Part shown: positions 8,797 to 16,447 of the stretch, one piece after another
Numbering within the stretch: the stretch's first letter is position 1
How the letters are laid out: every line of letters starts with the position of its first letter
Assembly: GCA_023388555.1 (NCBI GenBank)
Contig: JAEWGA010000023.1
Span: forward strand, 1 to 23,992
Reading direction: 5' to 3'
DNA: 23,992 bases
Origin: Bacteroidota bacterium
Lineage (GTDB): Bacteria; Bacteroidota; Bacteroidia; Bacteroidales; Porphyromonadaceae
The notes under the pieces: model-generated
Told to the model about the DNA's origin: nothing
Database searches by the model: none
What the model saw: the letters and a program-made list of their open reading frames with translations, nothing else
Position numbers and translations under genes: made by a program

Positions 8797-8821
8797 CGTT
8801 TTACTCCGTATATATTTTAGT

Positions 8822-8859
8822 AGGTGCGCCAGGGCAATATGCTCGGCGCACCTTTTTTA
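8822..8859 (+). terminator. Intrinsic terminator after the GH84 gene
   Basis: A perfect 9-bp stem, AGGTGCGCC (8822-8830) with GGCGCACCT (8845-8853), has a 14-base loop and runs into TTTTTT. It lies 25 bases past the GH84 stop and closes the ung-asd-GH84 unit. It opens the 295-base gap before the glycosyltransferase gene. Positions 8860-8970 of that gap show nothing I can assign. Confidence 0.92.
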
Positions 8860-8975
8860 TTGTGGCGTCTTTCCAAAATATATTGCATACCTCCAACCTC
8901 ACGGTAGGGTGCGCTTGCCCACTCCTAATATAGGTGCAAAATAAGCGGAAGCCGTTATGTATAAAAGCTATCTGC

Positions 8976-8983
8976 TAACTTTG
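8976..8983 (+). promoter_or_regulatory. Putative -7 box of the glycosyltransferase promoter
   Basis: TAACTTTG matches TAnnTTTG and lies 108 bases before the ATG. Transcription would start near 8989-8991, exactly where the foldable leader begins. No clear -33 TTG is seen. Confidence 0.5.
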
Positions 8984-8988
8984 TAGGC

Positions 8989-9063
8989 GAGGAGCCGTTG
9001 CCACAAGAGGCGGGTATATTGCCTCGGCATAGGCTTAGTACAAGAGCCTGGTGGTTGCCCTCC
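8989..9063 (+). promoter_or_regulatory. Possible structured 5' leader (multi-branched RNA)
   Basis: By eye this leader can fold into a branched structure. An outer GGAG/CTCC stem (8991-8994 with 9060-9063) and GCCAC/GTGGT (9000-9004 with 9051-9055) enclose two 5-bp hairpins: GAGGC/GCCTC (9007-9011 with 9021-9025) and AGGCT/AGCCT (9031-9035 with 9045-9049), each with a 9-base loop. I recognise no known riboswitch class. The stems are short, so chance is possible. Confidence 0.35.
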
Positions 9064-9091
9064 CCCAATAACTTTACCTATTGCACCTGTA

Positions 9092-10075
9092 ATGAAGCCC
9101 ACAGTTTCCGTTATTATCCCCTACTACAACACCCCTAAAGCTTATACCGAAGCCTGTTTGGCATCGGTACAAAACCAAACCTATGCACCATTGGATATTA
9201 TTATTGTGGACGATGGATCGGACAGCGAACACGCCAACACACTGGATGAGCTAACACAGCATTCTCCACAAATAAGGGTATTCCATAAACCCAACGGAGG
9301 GGTAAGTAGTGCACGTAACTTCGGGCTTAAACAGGTGGTAGGCGACTATATTTGTTTTGTGGATAGCGACGACTGGGTAGAACCCGACTTTATAGCCACA
9401 TTGGTAGAAACCCTCCAACAAAACAATGCCGAGCTGGCCGTTTGCAACTGGGTGGCCGAGGAGGAAACCCTCCCAATACGTCACTCCGCCACCGTTAAGG
9501 AGGAGGTTACCTGCTACAACAAAACAGAAGCCTACAATGCCATACTCCACAACACGGGAGTGCGGGGATTTTTGTGCAACAAACTCTTTGTTAAAAGCCT
9601 TATTACACAGGAGCTTAACGAAGGCTACCACTACTGCGAGGATTTGGTTTTTGTGGCACATTACATAAAGAAGGTAAATACCATGGCCTACACAAACCGC
9701 CCAATGTATCATTACCGGCAGGGCTGTGGCAATGCAACCAGCAACATAACGTACAACCCCAAAATACGCACCTTGCTTTTCGCCTACCAAGAGGTGGAGC
9801 AGCTTTACCAAACACTACAACTAAAAGATGCCCTTGAGGTACAAAAAGACGTCCTGAAAATAGCCCTAAACCTGCGTGCCCGGTTCAAACAAAGCAAATG
9901 CAAAAACAAAGCGGAGCTACACGAAATAGAAGAAGCAGCCCAAGCACGCATGGGGCGCATATTAACGTCGGGACAAATAAGCATCCCCGAAAAAATAAAT
10001 ATTTTACTCACCTGGCTTATGCCGGTTTTTATGTTCCGGCTAAAATACAAGCTCCTAAAAAGGCGCGCAACATAA
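9092..10075 (+). CDS. Glycosyltransferase family 2
   Basis: Cytoplasmic or membrane-peripheral enzyme of 327 residues that transfers a sugar from a nucleotide donor, probably into a surface polysaccharide, glycolipid or glycoprotein. The GT-A fold is clear: VSVIIPYYNT at 5-14, IIIVDDGSD at 36-44 with Asp40/41, NGGVSSARNFG at 68-78, and the metal-binding FVDSDDW at 89-95. The C-terminal third is basic and partly hydrophobic (LLTWLMPVFMFRLKYKLLKR), suggesting membrane association. No other polysaccharide genes are near, so donor and acceptor cannot be inferred. It stands alone between a terminator and ssb, with its own putative promoter and a foldable leader. Confidence 0.9.
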   Translation: MKPTVSVIIPYYNTPKAYTEACLASVQNQTYAPLDIIIVDDGSDSEHANTLDELTQHSPQIRVFHKPNGGVSSARNFGLKQVVGDYICFVDSDDWVEPDFIATLVETLQQNNAELAVCNWVAEEETLPIRHSATVKEEVTCYNKTEAYNAILHNTGVRGFLCNKLFVKSLITQELNEGYHYCEDLVFVAHYIKKVNTMAYTNRPMYHYRQGCGNATSNITYNPKIRTLLFAYQEVEQLYQTLQLKDALEVQKDVLKIALNLRARFKQSKCKNKAELHEIEEAAQARMGRILTSGQISIPEKINILLTWLMPVFMFRLKYKLLKRRAT

Positions 10076-10127
10076 CCCCCTGTATACGGGGAAGCATTGG
10101 GTACCCCCCTAAGTAGCTAAAACTTTG

Positions 10128-10135
10128 TATCTTTA
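10128..10135 (+). promoter_or_regulatory. Weak -7-like box before ssb
   Basis: TATCTTTA differs from TAnnTTTG at the last base and lies 36 bases before the ssb ATG. It is the best candidate in the 96-base gap, which also holds a short CCCC/GGGG hairpin without a T-tract. Confidence 0.3.
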
Positions 10136-10171
10136 CGGCAGTATAGCTATCACTATTGTACCACTTAACAG

Positions 10172-10624
10172 ATGTACTACAACCGTGTTATATTGGTAGG
10201 CTTTGTAGGCCAGGACCCCGATGTTCGTTATTATGGACCAAAGCACCTTTCGGCATCCTTCTCCTTAGCCACCACCGAGCCAGGTTACACCCGCCCTACG
10301 GGAGAGGTGGTTACCGAGCAAACGGACTGGCATTTGGTGCAATGCGCCGGGGCCTCGGCTCGTTTTGTGGAGGATTATGTTAGGAAAGGCTCCTACCTGC
10401 TTATTGAGGGGCAACTACGAAACCGAACCTACACCGACAAAAACGGGGTACAGCACACTCAAATGCACGTTTTTGCCACACGAGTGGTAGGGCTGAGCCG
10501 AACAAAAAACAGGCCTACAGCTGAGGTAACAACAGAGGTACAAGAAATGATTAAGCCTAACAACCCAGCCTACGAAAAGTATGTGGCGGAGCTGGAGCAA
10601 GAGGTGGACGACTTACCTTTTTAG
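10172..10624 (+). CDS. ssb: Single-stranded DNA-binding protein
   Basis: Coats single-stranded DNA during replication, repair and recombination. It has 150 residues. The OB fold spans about 1-110: NRVILVGFVGQDPDVRY near the start, SFSLATTEP, then WHLVQCAGASARFVEDYVRKGSYLLIEG in pieces through to VFATRVVGL. The C-terminus ends in the acidic tip EVDDLPF, used to recruit partner proteins. The linker is short and has no Gly-rich stretch. It is followed by gldE after 60 bases. In Bacteroidetes I recall mutY commonly upstream of ssb; here a glycosyltransferase occupies that place. Confidence 0.95.
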   Translation: MYYNRVILVGFVGQDPDVRYYGPKHLSASFSLATTEPGYTRPTGEVVTEQTDWHLVQCAGASARFVEDYVRKGSYLLIEGQLRNRTYTDKNGVQHTQMHVFATRVVGLSRTKNRPTAEVTTEVQEMIKPNNPAYEKYVAELEQEVDDLPF

Positions 10625-10684
10625 CCTCCAACACACTACCAACCGTTAGCCTATGGGTTTTAAACCTTTCATGACCTGAAATAC

Positions 10685-12031
10685 GTGGACACCGACGACT
10701 ACCTTTCGACAACCTTTCTTACCTCTTATTTTTCGGATATAGCAGTATACCCCCTCACCTGGCCTGTTACCTTGGCCCTTACGGGTGGTGTGTTATTGCT
10801 TTTGGCATCGGCCCTGATGTCGGGCAGCGAAGTGGCTTTCTTCTCCCTTACTCCGGCACACTTGGAGCAGGTACGCTCCCATAAGAAGCCCTCCGATACC
10901 GTATTGGAACGCTTACTTAACGACTCGGAGCGTCTCTTAGGCACCATCCTGGTAGCCAATAACATGGTAAATGTTGCCATTGTTATGCTGTTTAACTACG
11001 CCTTCGACAACCTGTTCGACTTTAGTAAAGCCCCCACCATGGGCTTTTTGTTCCAGGTAGTATTGCTAACCTTTTTGCTGTTGCTCTTTGGCGAAATCAT
11101 ACCTAAAATATATTGCCAAAGCCGCCCCCTGCAGGTTGCCCGTAACACCAGTGGCATTATGGACAAGGTGGCAAAACTGCTGTCGCCCGCCACTCGTATA
11201 TTGGTGTGGATAGGTACCAAAATAAGTAAAGTAGTGAGGGTGAAGCGCTTCAGCCTATCGGCCGACGACCTTTCCAAAGCCATAGAACTGACGTCCGAAA
11301 CCAGCGAAGAAAAGGGAATGCTTACCGAGATTGTAAAGTTCTACTCCAAAACAGCATCGGAGGTGATGACCCCACGCATGGACATTGCCGCCCTGGAATG
11401 GAACACCCCCTACAACCAAGTGCTAGACTTCGTAGTGGAACACGGCTACTCCCGAATACCCGTATACCAAGAGCGCATAGATACCGTGAAAGGAATACTG
11501 TACGCCAAGGACCTACTGCCTCACCTGCAAGAAAACAAATCCTACCAATGGCAAAACCTGTTGCGCAACGTAATGTACGTACCCGAAACAAAAAAGGTGG
11601 ACGACCTGCTGGAAGCCTTCCGAGAACAAAAAATGCACATGGCTATTGTGGTGGATGAGTATGGGGGGACATCCGGATTAGTAACTATGGAGGACCTGCT
11701 GGAGGAGGTAGTGGGTGAAATATCGGACGAGTATGACGAGGACGACAAGCGTTACAGCCAAGCACCAGACGGCTCGTACACCTTTGATGCCAAAATTTCG
11801 TTAGTGGACTTTATACGAATAGTTCACCTGAAAGATACCGCCCCCATAGAGGAGTTTATGGACGATGTGGACACCTTAGGAGGATTGCTCCTGGAAATAA
11901 AAGGCGACTTCCCCGAAGTGGGCGAACGCATAGTGCTCCAGCAACACACCTTTGAGGTACTGGAAATGGGTACCCGCCGTATATCCAAGGTGCGCTACAC
12001 CCAAACAGAACACCCTACTCCCGAAGCGTAA
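10685..12031 (+). CDS. gldE: GldE-like CNNM/CBS/CorC-domain membrane protein
   Basis: A 448-residue inner-membrane protein. An N-terminal DUF21/CNNM membrane domain (about 25-185) contains [12 protein letters not shown] and the [18 protein letters not shown] helix. Tandem CBS domains (about 220-340) carry [11 protein letters not shown] and [20 protein letters not shown] (319-338). The C-terminal CorC/HlyC domain is about 360-435. Related proteins handle divalent metal efflux. In gliding Bacteroidetes GldE is linked to motility, but Bacteroidales that do not glide keep it. I use the GTG at 10685: a stop lies in frame at 10661-10663, and the first internal ATG would remove part of the first membrane helix. 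The PPTase gene follows after 3 bases. Confidence 0.9.
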   Translation: MDTDDYLSTTFLTSYFSDIAVYPLTWPVTLALTGGVLLLLASALMSGSEVAFFSLTPAHLEQVRSHKKPSDTVLERLLNDSERLLGTILVANNMVNVAIVMLFNYAFDNLFDFSKAPTMGFLFQVVLLTFLLLLFGEIIPKIYCQSRPLQVARNTSGIMDKVAKLLSPATRILVWIGTKISKVVRVKRFSLSADDLSKAIELTSETSEEKGMLTEIVKFYSKTASEVMTPRMDIAALEWNTPYNQVLDFVVEHGYSRIPVYQERIDTVKGILYAKDLLPHLQENKSYQWQNLLRNVMYVPETKKVDDLLEAFREQKMHMAIVVDEYGGTSGLVTMEDLLEEVVGEISDEYDEDDKRYSQAPDGSYTFDAKISLVDFIRIVHLKDTAPIEEFMDDVDTLGGLLLEIKGDFPEVGERIVLQQHTFEVLEMGTRRISKVRYTQTEHPTPEA

Positions 12032-12034
12032 CAG

Positions 12035-12619
12035 GTGGAAGGCCCAAGGCTTTATATTGCTACCTTCGAGGTGCCACCGCACCCCTTAACACGCCGCAAG
12101 GCTTTGGCTGTGCAACGACAACAAGTGCAGCATTTATTGGAGAAAATAACGCCTCGGCCTCGGTTACAGCATCATAAGGGCGGAAAACCGTACCTTGCGA
12201 ACGAGCCTGAGATGTCGGTATCGGTATCGCACACCGCAGGGTTCGCCCTTGTAGGGGTAGCCCCCATAGGTTCGCAAATAGGAGTGGATATCGAGGTTCA
12301 TAGCCAAAAAGCCGAGCAACTGGCACACCGTTTTTGTAGCCCGTACGAGCTACATTTACTTAAACAGTACGGCTATACACCGGTGGTACTGTGGAGCGCC
12401 AAGGAGTCGGTGTATAAGGTAGTGTCGGCTTATGTGTCGGGCTTCGGGAAACAAATTGTGCTACAAGCCATAAACCCACCAGTATTAACGTTTTTAGTTA
12501 TCCACGACAATGGGCAACAACAGCAGGTTTGCGCGCAGGTACTACACTGTGAACAACCCACGGTTACCTACGCCCTTACCCCCATGCTGTTACCCCCCAA
12601 AGTGCTGGAATGGGAATAA
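12035..12619 (+). CDS. 4'-phosphopantetheinyl transferase (Sfp-like)
   Basis: Moves the phosphopantetheine arm of CoA to the conserved serine of carrier proteins, making apo-ACP active. It has 194 residues. Visible motifs are KPYL at 51-54, SVSVSHT at 61-67, the magnesium-binding GVDIE at 83-87 and WSAKESVYK at 120-128. The start is the GTG at 12035, three bases after the gldE stop; the first in-frame ATG (residue 60) would cut into the SVSVSH region. This implies translational coupling to gldE. Its likely target here is AcpP (2012-2254). The ssb-gldE-PPTase linkage is characteristic of Bacteroidetes. Confidence 0.9.
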   Translation: MEGPRLYIATFEVPPHPLTRRKALAVQRQQVQHLLEKITPRPRLQHHKGGKPYLANEPEMSVSVSHTAGFALVGVAPIGSQIGVDIEVHSQKAEQLAHRFCSPYELHLLKQYGYTPVVLWSAKESVYKVVSAYVSGFGKQIVLQAINPPVLTFLVIHDNGQQQQVCAQVLHCEQPTVTYALTPMLLPPKVLEWE

Positions 12620-12680
12620 CACCTTGCGTTGTGGACCAAGAATAGTGCCCCCCTTCTTCTATAACTCTGGGAAATAGCTT

Positions 12681-12688
12681 TAACTTTG
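12681..12688 (+). promoter_or_regulatory. Putative -7 box of the murF promoter
   Basis: TAACTTTG matches TAnnTTTG and lies 32 bases before the murF ATG, which is ordinary promoter-to-start spacing. No convincing -33 element is present. Confidence 0.5.
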
Positions 12689-12720
12689 TTTTTCCGTCAC
12701 TCCTTAAATAATTATTACGT

Positions 12721-14055
12721 ATGCCAACTGTTACACCTGCCGAAACAATATACCAGCTCTACCTGCAACACCCTAATGTGTGTACCGATACCCGTAAACT
12801 ACAACCAAAGGACCTTTTTGTAGCATTACGAGGAGCTAACTTTAATGGTAACAACTACGCCTTGCAAGCCCTACAACAAGGGGCGGCAGCAGCTATTGTA
12901 GATGAAGCCTCGCTGGCTAATACCCCGGGCTGCTACTACGTGCAGGATAGCTTGCGCACCCTGCAAGCCTTGGCAAACCATCACCGAAAAGAGTTAGGCG
13001 TAACAGTGGTAGGCGTAACGGGAACCAATGGCAAAACAACAACAAAGGAGCTACTATTAGCCGTATTACAACAACGTTTTAAGGTGCTAGCCACCGAGGG
13101 AAACCTGAATAACCATATAGGCGTTCCCCTAACCCTGTTAAAGCTAACACCCCAACACCAAATAGCAGTGGTGGAAATGGGAGCAAGCGCGGTGGGCGAC
13201 ATACAGGAGCTGGCAGAGATTGCCGAACCCAACATTGCCGTGGTAACCAACGTAGGGAAGGGACACCTATGCTCCTTTGGCTCTGTGGAAAACATACTGC
13301 AAACAAAAAGCGAGCTACCCCAATACACCATAGCACATGGGGGAACCTTCTTTTTAAATGCCGACGACCCTTTATTATGGGAACGCTGGGGAAACTGCAA
13401 CCCTTACACCTACGGCTGCGGCAACAAAGCCCAACTGCAAGGCAAAGTGCTGGAGTGTAACCCCTACCTGCACTTTAGCTGCACCACCCCTAATGGCGAA
13501 ACCACCCAAGTACACACCCGCCTGGTAGGAAGTTACAATATATACAACGCCTTAGCTGCCATGGCAGTAGGCATGCACTTAGGGCTGGATCTGGCTACCG
13601 CTACCCAAGGAATCCAAAGCTACACACCCACCAACAACCGCAGCCAATACCTGCAAAAGGATGGCAAAGCCTATATTTTGGACTGCTATAATGCCAATCC
13701 AACAGGTATGCGTGCCGCCATTGCCACCTTAGTTGCCACCCCAGCAAAACACCGTTTTGCACTGTTGGGCGATATGTTGGAGTTGGGGAACTACAGCATG
13801 GAGGAGCATTGCAACGTGTGTAAGCAGCTGAGCAATAACCGCGATGCCCTTACTCAGGTATGGTTATGTGGCGAACACTTTACCCAAGCCATTAAGCAGC
13901 TGGGGTGGAGCACGGAGCAGCTGCCATTCCTCCTGTTTGCCAACGTGCAACAAATGAGGGAACACTTGGCTAAGCATCCCCTTCCCAACGAGTCTGTAAC
14001 CCTAATAAAAGGCTCGCACTCGGTAGGCCTACAAGCACTATTAACCGATATTTAA
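12721..14055 (+). CDS. murF: UDP-MurNAc-tripeptide-D-Ala-D-Ala ligase
   Basis: Cytoplasmic ATP-dependent ligase that adds D-Ala-D-Ala to UDP-MurNAc-tripeptide, completing the peptidoglycan precursor. It has 444 residues. The N-terminal substrate domain has DTRKLQPKDLFVALRGANFN (23-42). The ATP P-loop GVTGTNGKTTTKE is at 98-110, followed by NLNNHIGVPLTLL and VVEMGAS. The C-terminal domain has ILDCYNANPTGM and ends with LIKGSHSVGLQALL. It has its own putative promoter and does not sit in the large mur-fts cluster. The diaminopimelate in its tripeptide substrate depends on Asd, encoded at 5209-6213. Confidence 0.96.
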   Translation: MPTVTPAETIYQLYLQHPNVCTDTRKLQPKDLFVALRGANFNGNNYALQALQQGAAAAIVDEASLANTPGCYYVQDSLRTLQALANHHRKELGVTVVGVTGTNGKTTTKELLLAVLQQRFKVLATEGNLNNHIGVPLTLLKLTPQHQIAVVEMGASAVGDIQELAEIAEPNIAVVTNVGKGHLCSFGSVENILQTKSELPQYTIAHGGTFFLNADDPLLWERWGNCNPYTYGCGNKAQLQGKVLECNPYLHFSCTTPNGETTQVHTRLVGSYNIYNALAAMAVGMHLGLDLATATQGIQSYTPTNNRSQYLQKDGKAYILDCYNANPTGMRAAIATLVATPAKHRFALLGDMLELGNYSMEEHCNVCKQLSNNRDALTQVWLCGEHFTQAIKQLGWSTEQLPFLLFANVQQMREHLAKHPLPNESVTLIKGSHSVGLQALLTDI

Positions 14056-14121
14056 TTGCCAAACCAACATATTCTACTACTCATTTCGTGCAAAAATGCG
14101 CAACAATTGGGACTGTTCTTA

Positions 14122-14129
14122 TATCTTTG
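14122..14129 (+). promoter_or_regulatory. Putative -7 box of the CoA-transferase promoter
   Basis: TATCTTTG matches TAnnTTTG and lies 60 bases before the ATG at 14190. The -33 region is not recognisable. Confidence 0.5.
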
Positions 14130-14189
14130 TTCCGTAGAAAACCTAACATCTGCTTGTATAACGATTAATTACAAACACCTCATTTCGCT

Positions 14190-15494
14190 ATGAAAAAACC
14201 GCAGACACTATCCATTACCGAAGCGGCAAACCTTATTCAAAGTGGCAACAGGATTGTGCTGGGGCATGCTTGCTTAACCCCAACCTGCCTTATGGAAGAG
14301 CTTTACCGCCAACGAGAGCGCCTGCATAATGTCACTATTTTTCACATGATTTATTTGGGTGGCGAGCTTTTGCACCTGCGTCCCGAATGCGAAGGACACT
14401 TCAGGGGACGGATACCGTTTATCTTAGGCCCCGATGCCCGAGCTGCCGTGCAAGAGTCGCGTGCCGACTATTTACCCATACACTTCAGTTACGTACCCTC
14501 TTTATTTACCCCAGGAGCACCCTACGAAACGCCCGACTGGACCCTGTTGCAGGTGTCGCCTGCTGACGAAAACGGATATTACAGTTGCAGCCTTTCGTCC
14601 GACTTCTCGTTACCCGCAGCCAAAGCCTCCAAAGGCGTTATAGCCGTAGTAAACCCCCAACTGCCTTACATTGGTGGCGACAACCTACTGCACGAAACCG
14701 AAATAGCTGCCTTGGTACACCATAGCAGCACCCCATTTACAGTGCCAGCCAGCAAAACCGAGGAGGTAGACGAGGCTATAGCCAACCGCTGCGCCGAGCT
14801 TATACCGGACCGGGCCACTATTCAAATAGGGATTGGTGCTATACCAGATGCCGTACTGGGCAAACTAACCAACCATAAGGACTTGGGAGTACATACCGAA
14901 CTGTTCTCGGACAGCGTGATGCACCTTCACAAACAAGGCGTTATAACAGGTAAATACAAACGTACCCATACCAATAAGGTTGTTGGCTCCTTTGTAATGG
15001 GAAGCTCCGAGCTATACCAATACATCCACAAAAACCCCGAATTTGAGCTTTACCCCGTGCATTATGCCAACAACCCACATGTTATTGGGAAAGAGGATAA
15101 CTTTGTTTCCATCAACTCCTGTATAGAAATAGATTTGTATGGGCAGGTTTGTGCCGAAAAAATTCATGGTAAAATGTTCAGCGGGTCGGGCGGTCAGCTG
15201 GATTACCTACGTGGAGCACGATACTCCAATGGAGGAAAAAGTATTTTGGCTCTGCGCTCCACCACCAAAGGCGACACCATTTCCCGTATTCGCCCTAACC
15301 TGCATCCGCAAGCCTGCGTAACCTCCCCCCGTAACGACGTAGATTACATTGTTACCGAGTATGGGGTAGCACGCATGTTCGGGGCAACAGAAATGGAACG
15401 CGCTAAACAGCTTATTAACATAGCCCACCCCAACTTCCGCGAAGAATTGGAGCGCGAAGCCCACAGCCGTTGGAACTTAGGCAAAGTATTTTAA
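14190..15494 (+). CDS. Acetyl-CoA hydrolase/transferase family CoA-transferase
   Basis: A 434-residue cytoplasmic class I CoA-transferase, most like the butyryl-CoA:acetate and 4-hydroxybutyrate CoA-transferases of fermentative anaerobes. These exchange CoA between an acyl-CoA and acetate. The catalytic glutamate is Glu237 in GVHTELFSD, forming a CoA thioester in the family. GSGGQLDYLRGA and GGKSILAL in the C-terminal half fit the CoA-binding domain. There is no signal peptide. It has its own putative promoter and a strong downstream terminator, so it is probably a single-gene unit. I cannot tell from sequence alone whether butyryl-, 4-hydroxybutyryl- or another acyl-CoA is preferred. Butyrate formation is the likeliest role if this is a Porphyromonas-type organism. 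Confidence 0.88.
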   Translation: MKKPQTLSITEAANLIQSGNRIVLGHACLTPTCLMEELYRQRERLHNVTIFHMIYLGGELLHLRPECEGHFRGRIPFILGPDARAAVQESRADYLPIHFSYVPSLFTPGAPYETPDWTLLQVSPADENGYYSCSLSSDFSLPAAKASKGVIAVVNPQLPYIGGDNLLHETEIAALVHHSSTPFTVPASKTEEVDEAIANRCAELIPDRATIQIGIGAIPDAVLGKLTNHKDLGVHTELFSDSVMHLHKQGVITGKYKRTHTNKVVGSFVMGSSELYQYIHKNPEFELYPVHYANNPHVIGKEDNFVSINSCIEIDLYGQVCAEKIHGKMFSGSGGQLDYLRGARYSNGGKSILALRSTTKGDTISRIRPNLHPQACVTSPRNDVDYIVTEYGVARMFGATEMERAKQLINIAHPNFREELEREAHSRWNLGKVF

Positions 15495-15519
15495 CCCTAA
15501 ATACGGTAACTTACAGTAT

Positions 15520-15570
15520 AAAAAAGCTGCCTCCCAAAGTTGAACACAAAACTTTTGGGAGGCAGCCCTT
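15520..15570. terminator. Bidirectional intrinsic terminator between convergent units
   Basis: A 13-bp stem, GCTGCCTCCCAAA (15526-15538) with TTTGGGAGGCAGC (15554-15566), is perfect. On the minus strand it is followed by TTTTTT (15525-15520), on the plus strand by CCTTTT. It serves both the CoA-transferase gene and the envelope operon arriving from the right, and is stronger for the latter. Confidence 0.93.
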
Positions 15571-15609
15571 TTGGGGGTACACCCTCCTTTTTGCTAAGAT
15601 ATTAAGGGG

Positions 15610-16437
15610 TTATTTGTAACCTTTGGCTTTGCTTTCGATGGTTGATGTTTGGCGAGATATAGAACCCGGTATTCCTCCATGTAAAGCCGTTTCCCAATTG
15701 CCATAGTTGGGGTTAGGAAGAAGTATAAAACGACGCCCTATTTGGTTTCGCTGATTGAAGAGTGCCCTTTCTCTCTCCTGCTCATTAGGGCTATCAAAAA
15801 CCGAAAGGAAGTCCCCAAGGTTATCGCCTAAATACAAAATAACTTCGTAATTCTGGGTTACTGCCAACCGGCGTTCTTCTTTGTCCGAGGTGTTTCCCCT
15901 TAGTAGTAGGTGAGCATCGTCGGCATAAGGAAAGCCAAAGGCCTTTAGGTTACGAAGCGTTCCGTTGCGGTCCTGCTCGGAACGGTTGGAGATGTAAAAG
16001 ACTTCAACCCCCGCTTTGGCGGCTTTGGAGAAGAAGCGTAATGCACCAGGCAAGGTGTCGGCACAGGCCTTAGCACACCATTCGTGCCAGGATTGGGACT
16101 CATAAAGGAGGTTCTTACGGGCTTGATGAACCGCATTGGGAGAGTTATCCAGGAAGGTTTCATCGATATCTGTAATAACCGCTAACTTTTTCCCTTGGTT
16201 TTGAGGGTTCTGCAGGGCTTCCTCCAAACGCCATTCTGCTAAGTTGTAAGCCTGCAAACAGAGGCCTTTATACTCGGCCGCGCGTTGCATCCACACTGCG
16301 GTATAAAGTTTTGCAAAGGGTAAAGGGCGTAGCGTTTGGGGGCTGGTATTGGTATTTGTAGCCTCGCTGTACTTAATGGTAATACACGATACGAATGCTA
16401 ATGGTAGCAGCACAATAAGGGATAATAACTTTCGCAT
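15610..16437 (-). CDS. Acid phosphatase lipoprotein, e(P4)/HAD class IIIB family
   Basis: A 275-residue lipoprotein with a signal sequence ending in LAFVSC, lipidated Cys18. The HAD motif I is DIDETFLDNSP (90-100), where Asp90 and Asp92 are the nucleophile and acid-base pair. YISNRSEQDR is motif II and LYLGDNLGDF the last motif. Family members dephosphorylate small substrates such as NMN and other 5'-nucleotides outside the inner membrane. In Haemophilus e(P4) serves NAD acquisition. A comparable scavenging role is inference here. It starts 10 bases after the barrel gene stop and is the last gene before the terminator at 15526-15566, so it is probably co-transcribed with the envelope genes upstream. 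Confidence 0.9.
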   Translation of the reverse strand: MRKLLSLIVLLPLAFVSCITIKYSEATNTNTSPQTLRPLPFAKLYTAVWMQRAAEYKGLCLQAYNLAEWRLEEALQNPQNQGKKLAVITDIDETFLDNSPNAVHQARKNLLYESQSWHEWCAKACADTLPGALRFFSKAAKAGVEVFYISNRSEQDRNGTLRNLKAFGFPYADDAHLLLRGNTSDKEERRLAVTQNYEVILYLGDNLGDFLSVFDSPNEQERERALFNQRNQIGRRFILLPNPNYGNWETALHGGIPGSISRQTSTIESKAKGYK

Positions 16438-16447
16438 ATTAGACTAT

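Noticed and set aside
9251..9811. 186-codon open frame on the minus strand inside the glycosyltransferase gene
   Set aside because: The plus-strand frame encodes clear GT2 motifs; the antisense translation has no recognisable domain or start context.
10077..10091. CCCC/GGGG hairpin after the glycosyltransferase gene
   Set aside because: Only 4 bp with a 7-base loop and no T-tract, so not called a terminator.
10650..10667. GGTTTTAAACC palindrome between ssb and gldE
   Set aside because: The stem is short and A/T-rich with a weak T-run, and the conserved ssb-gldE linkage argues against termination.
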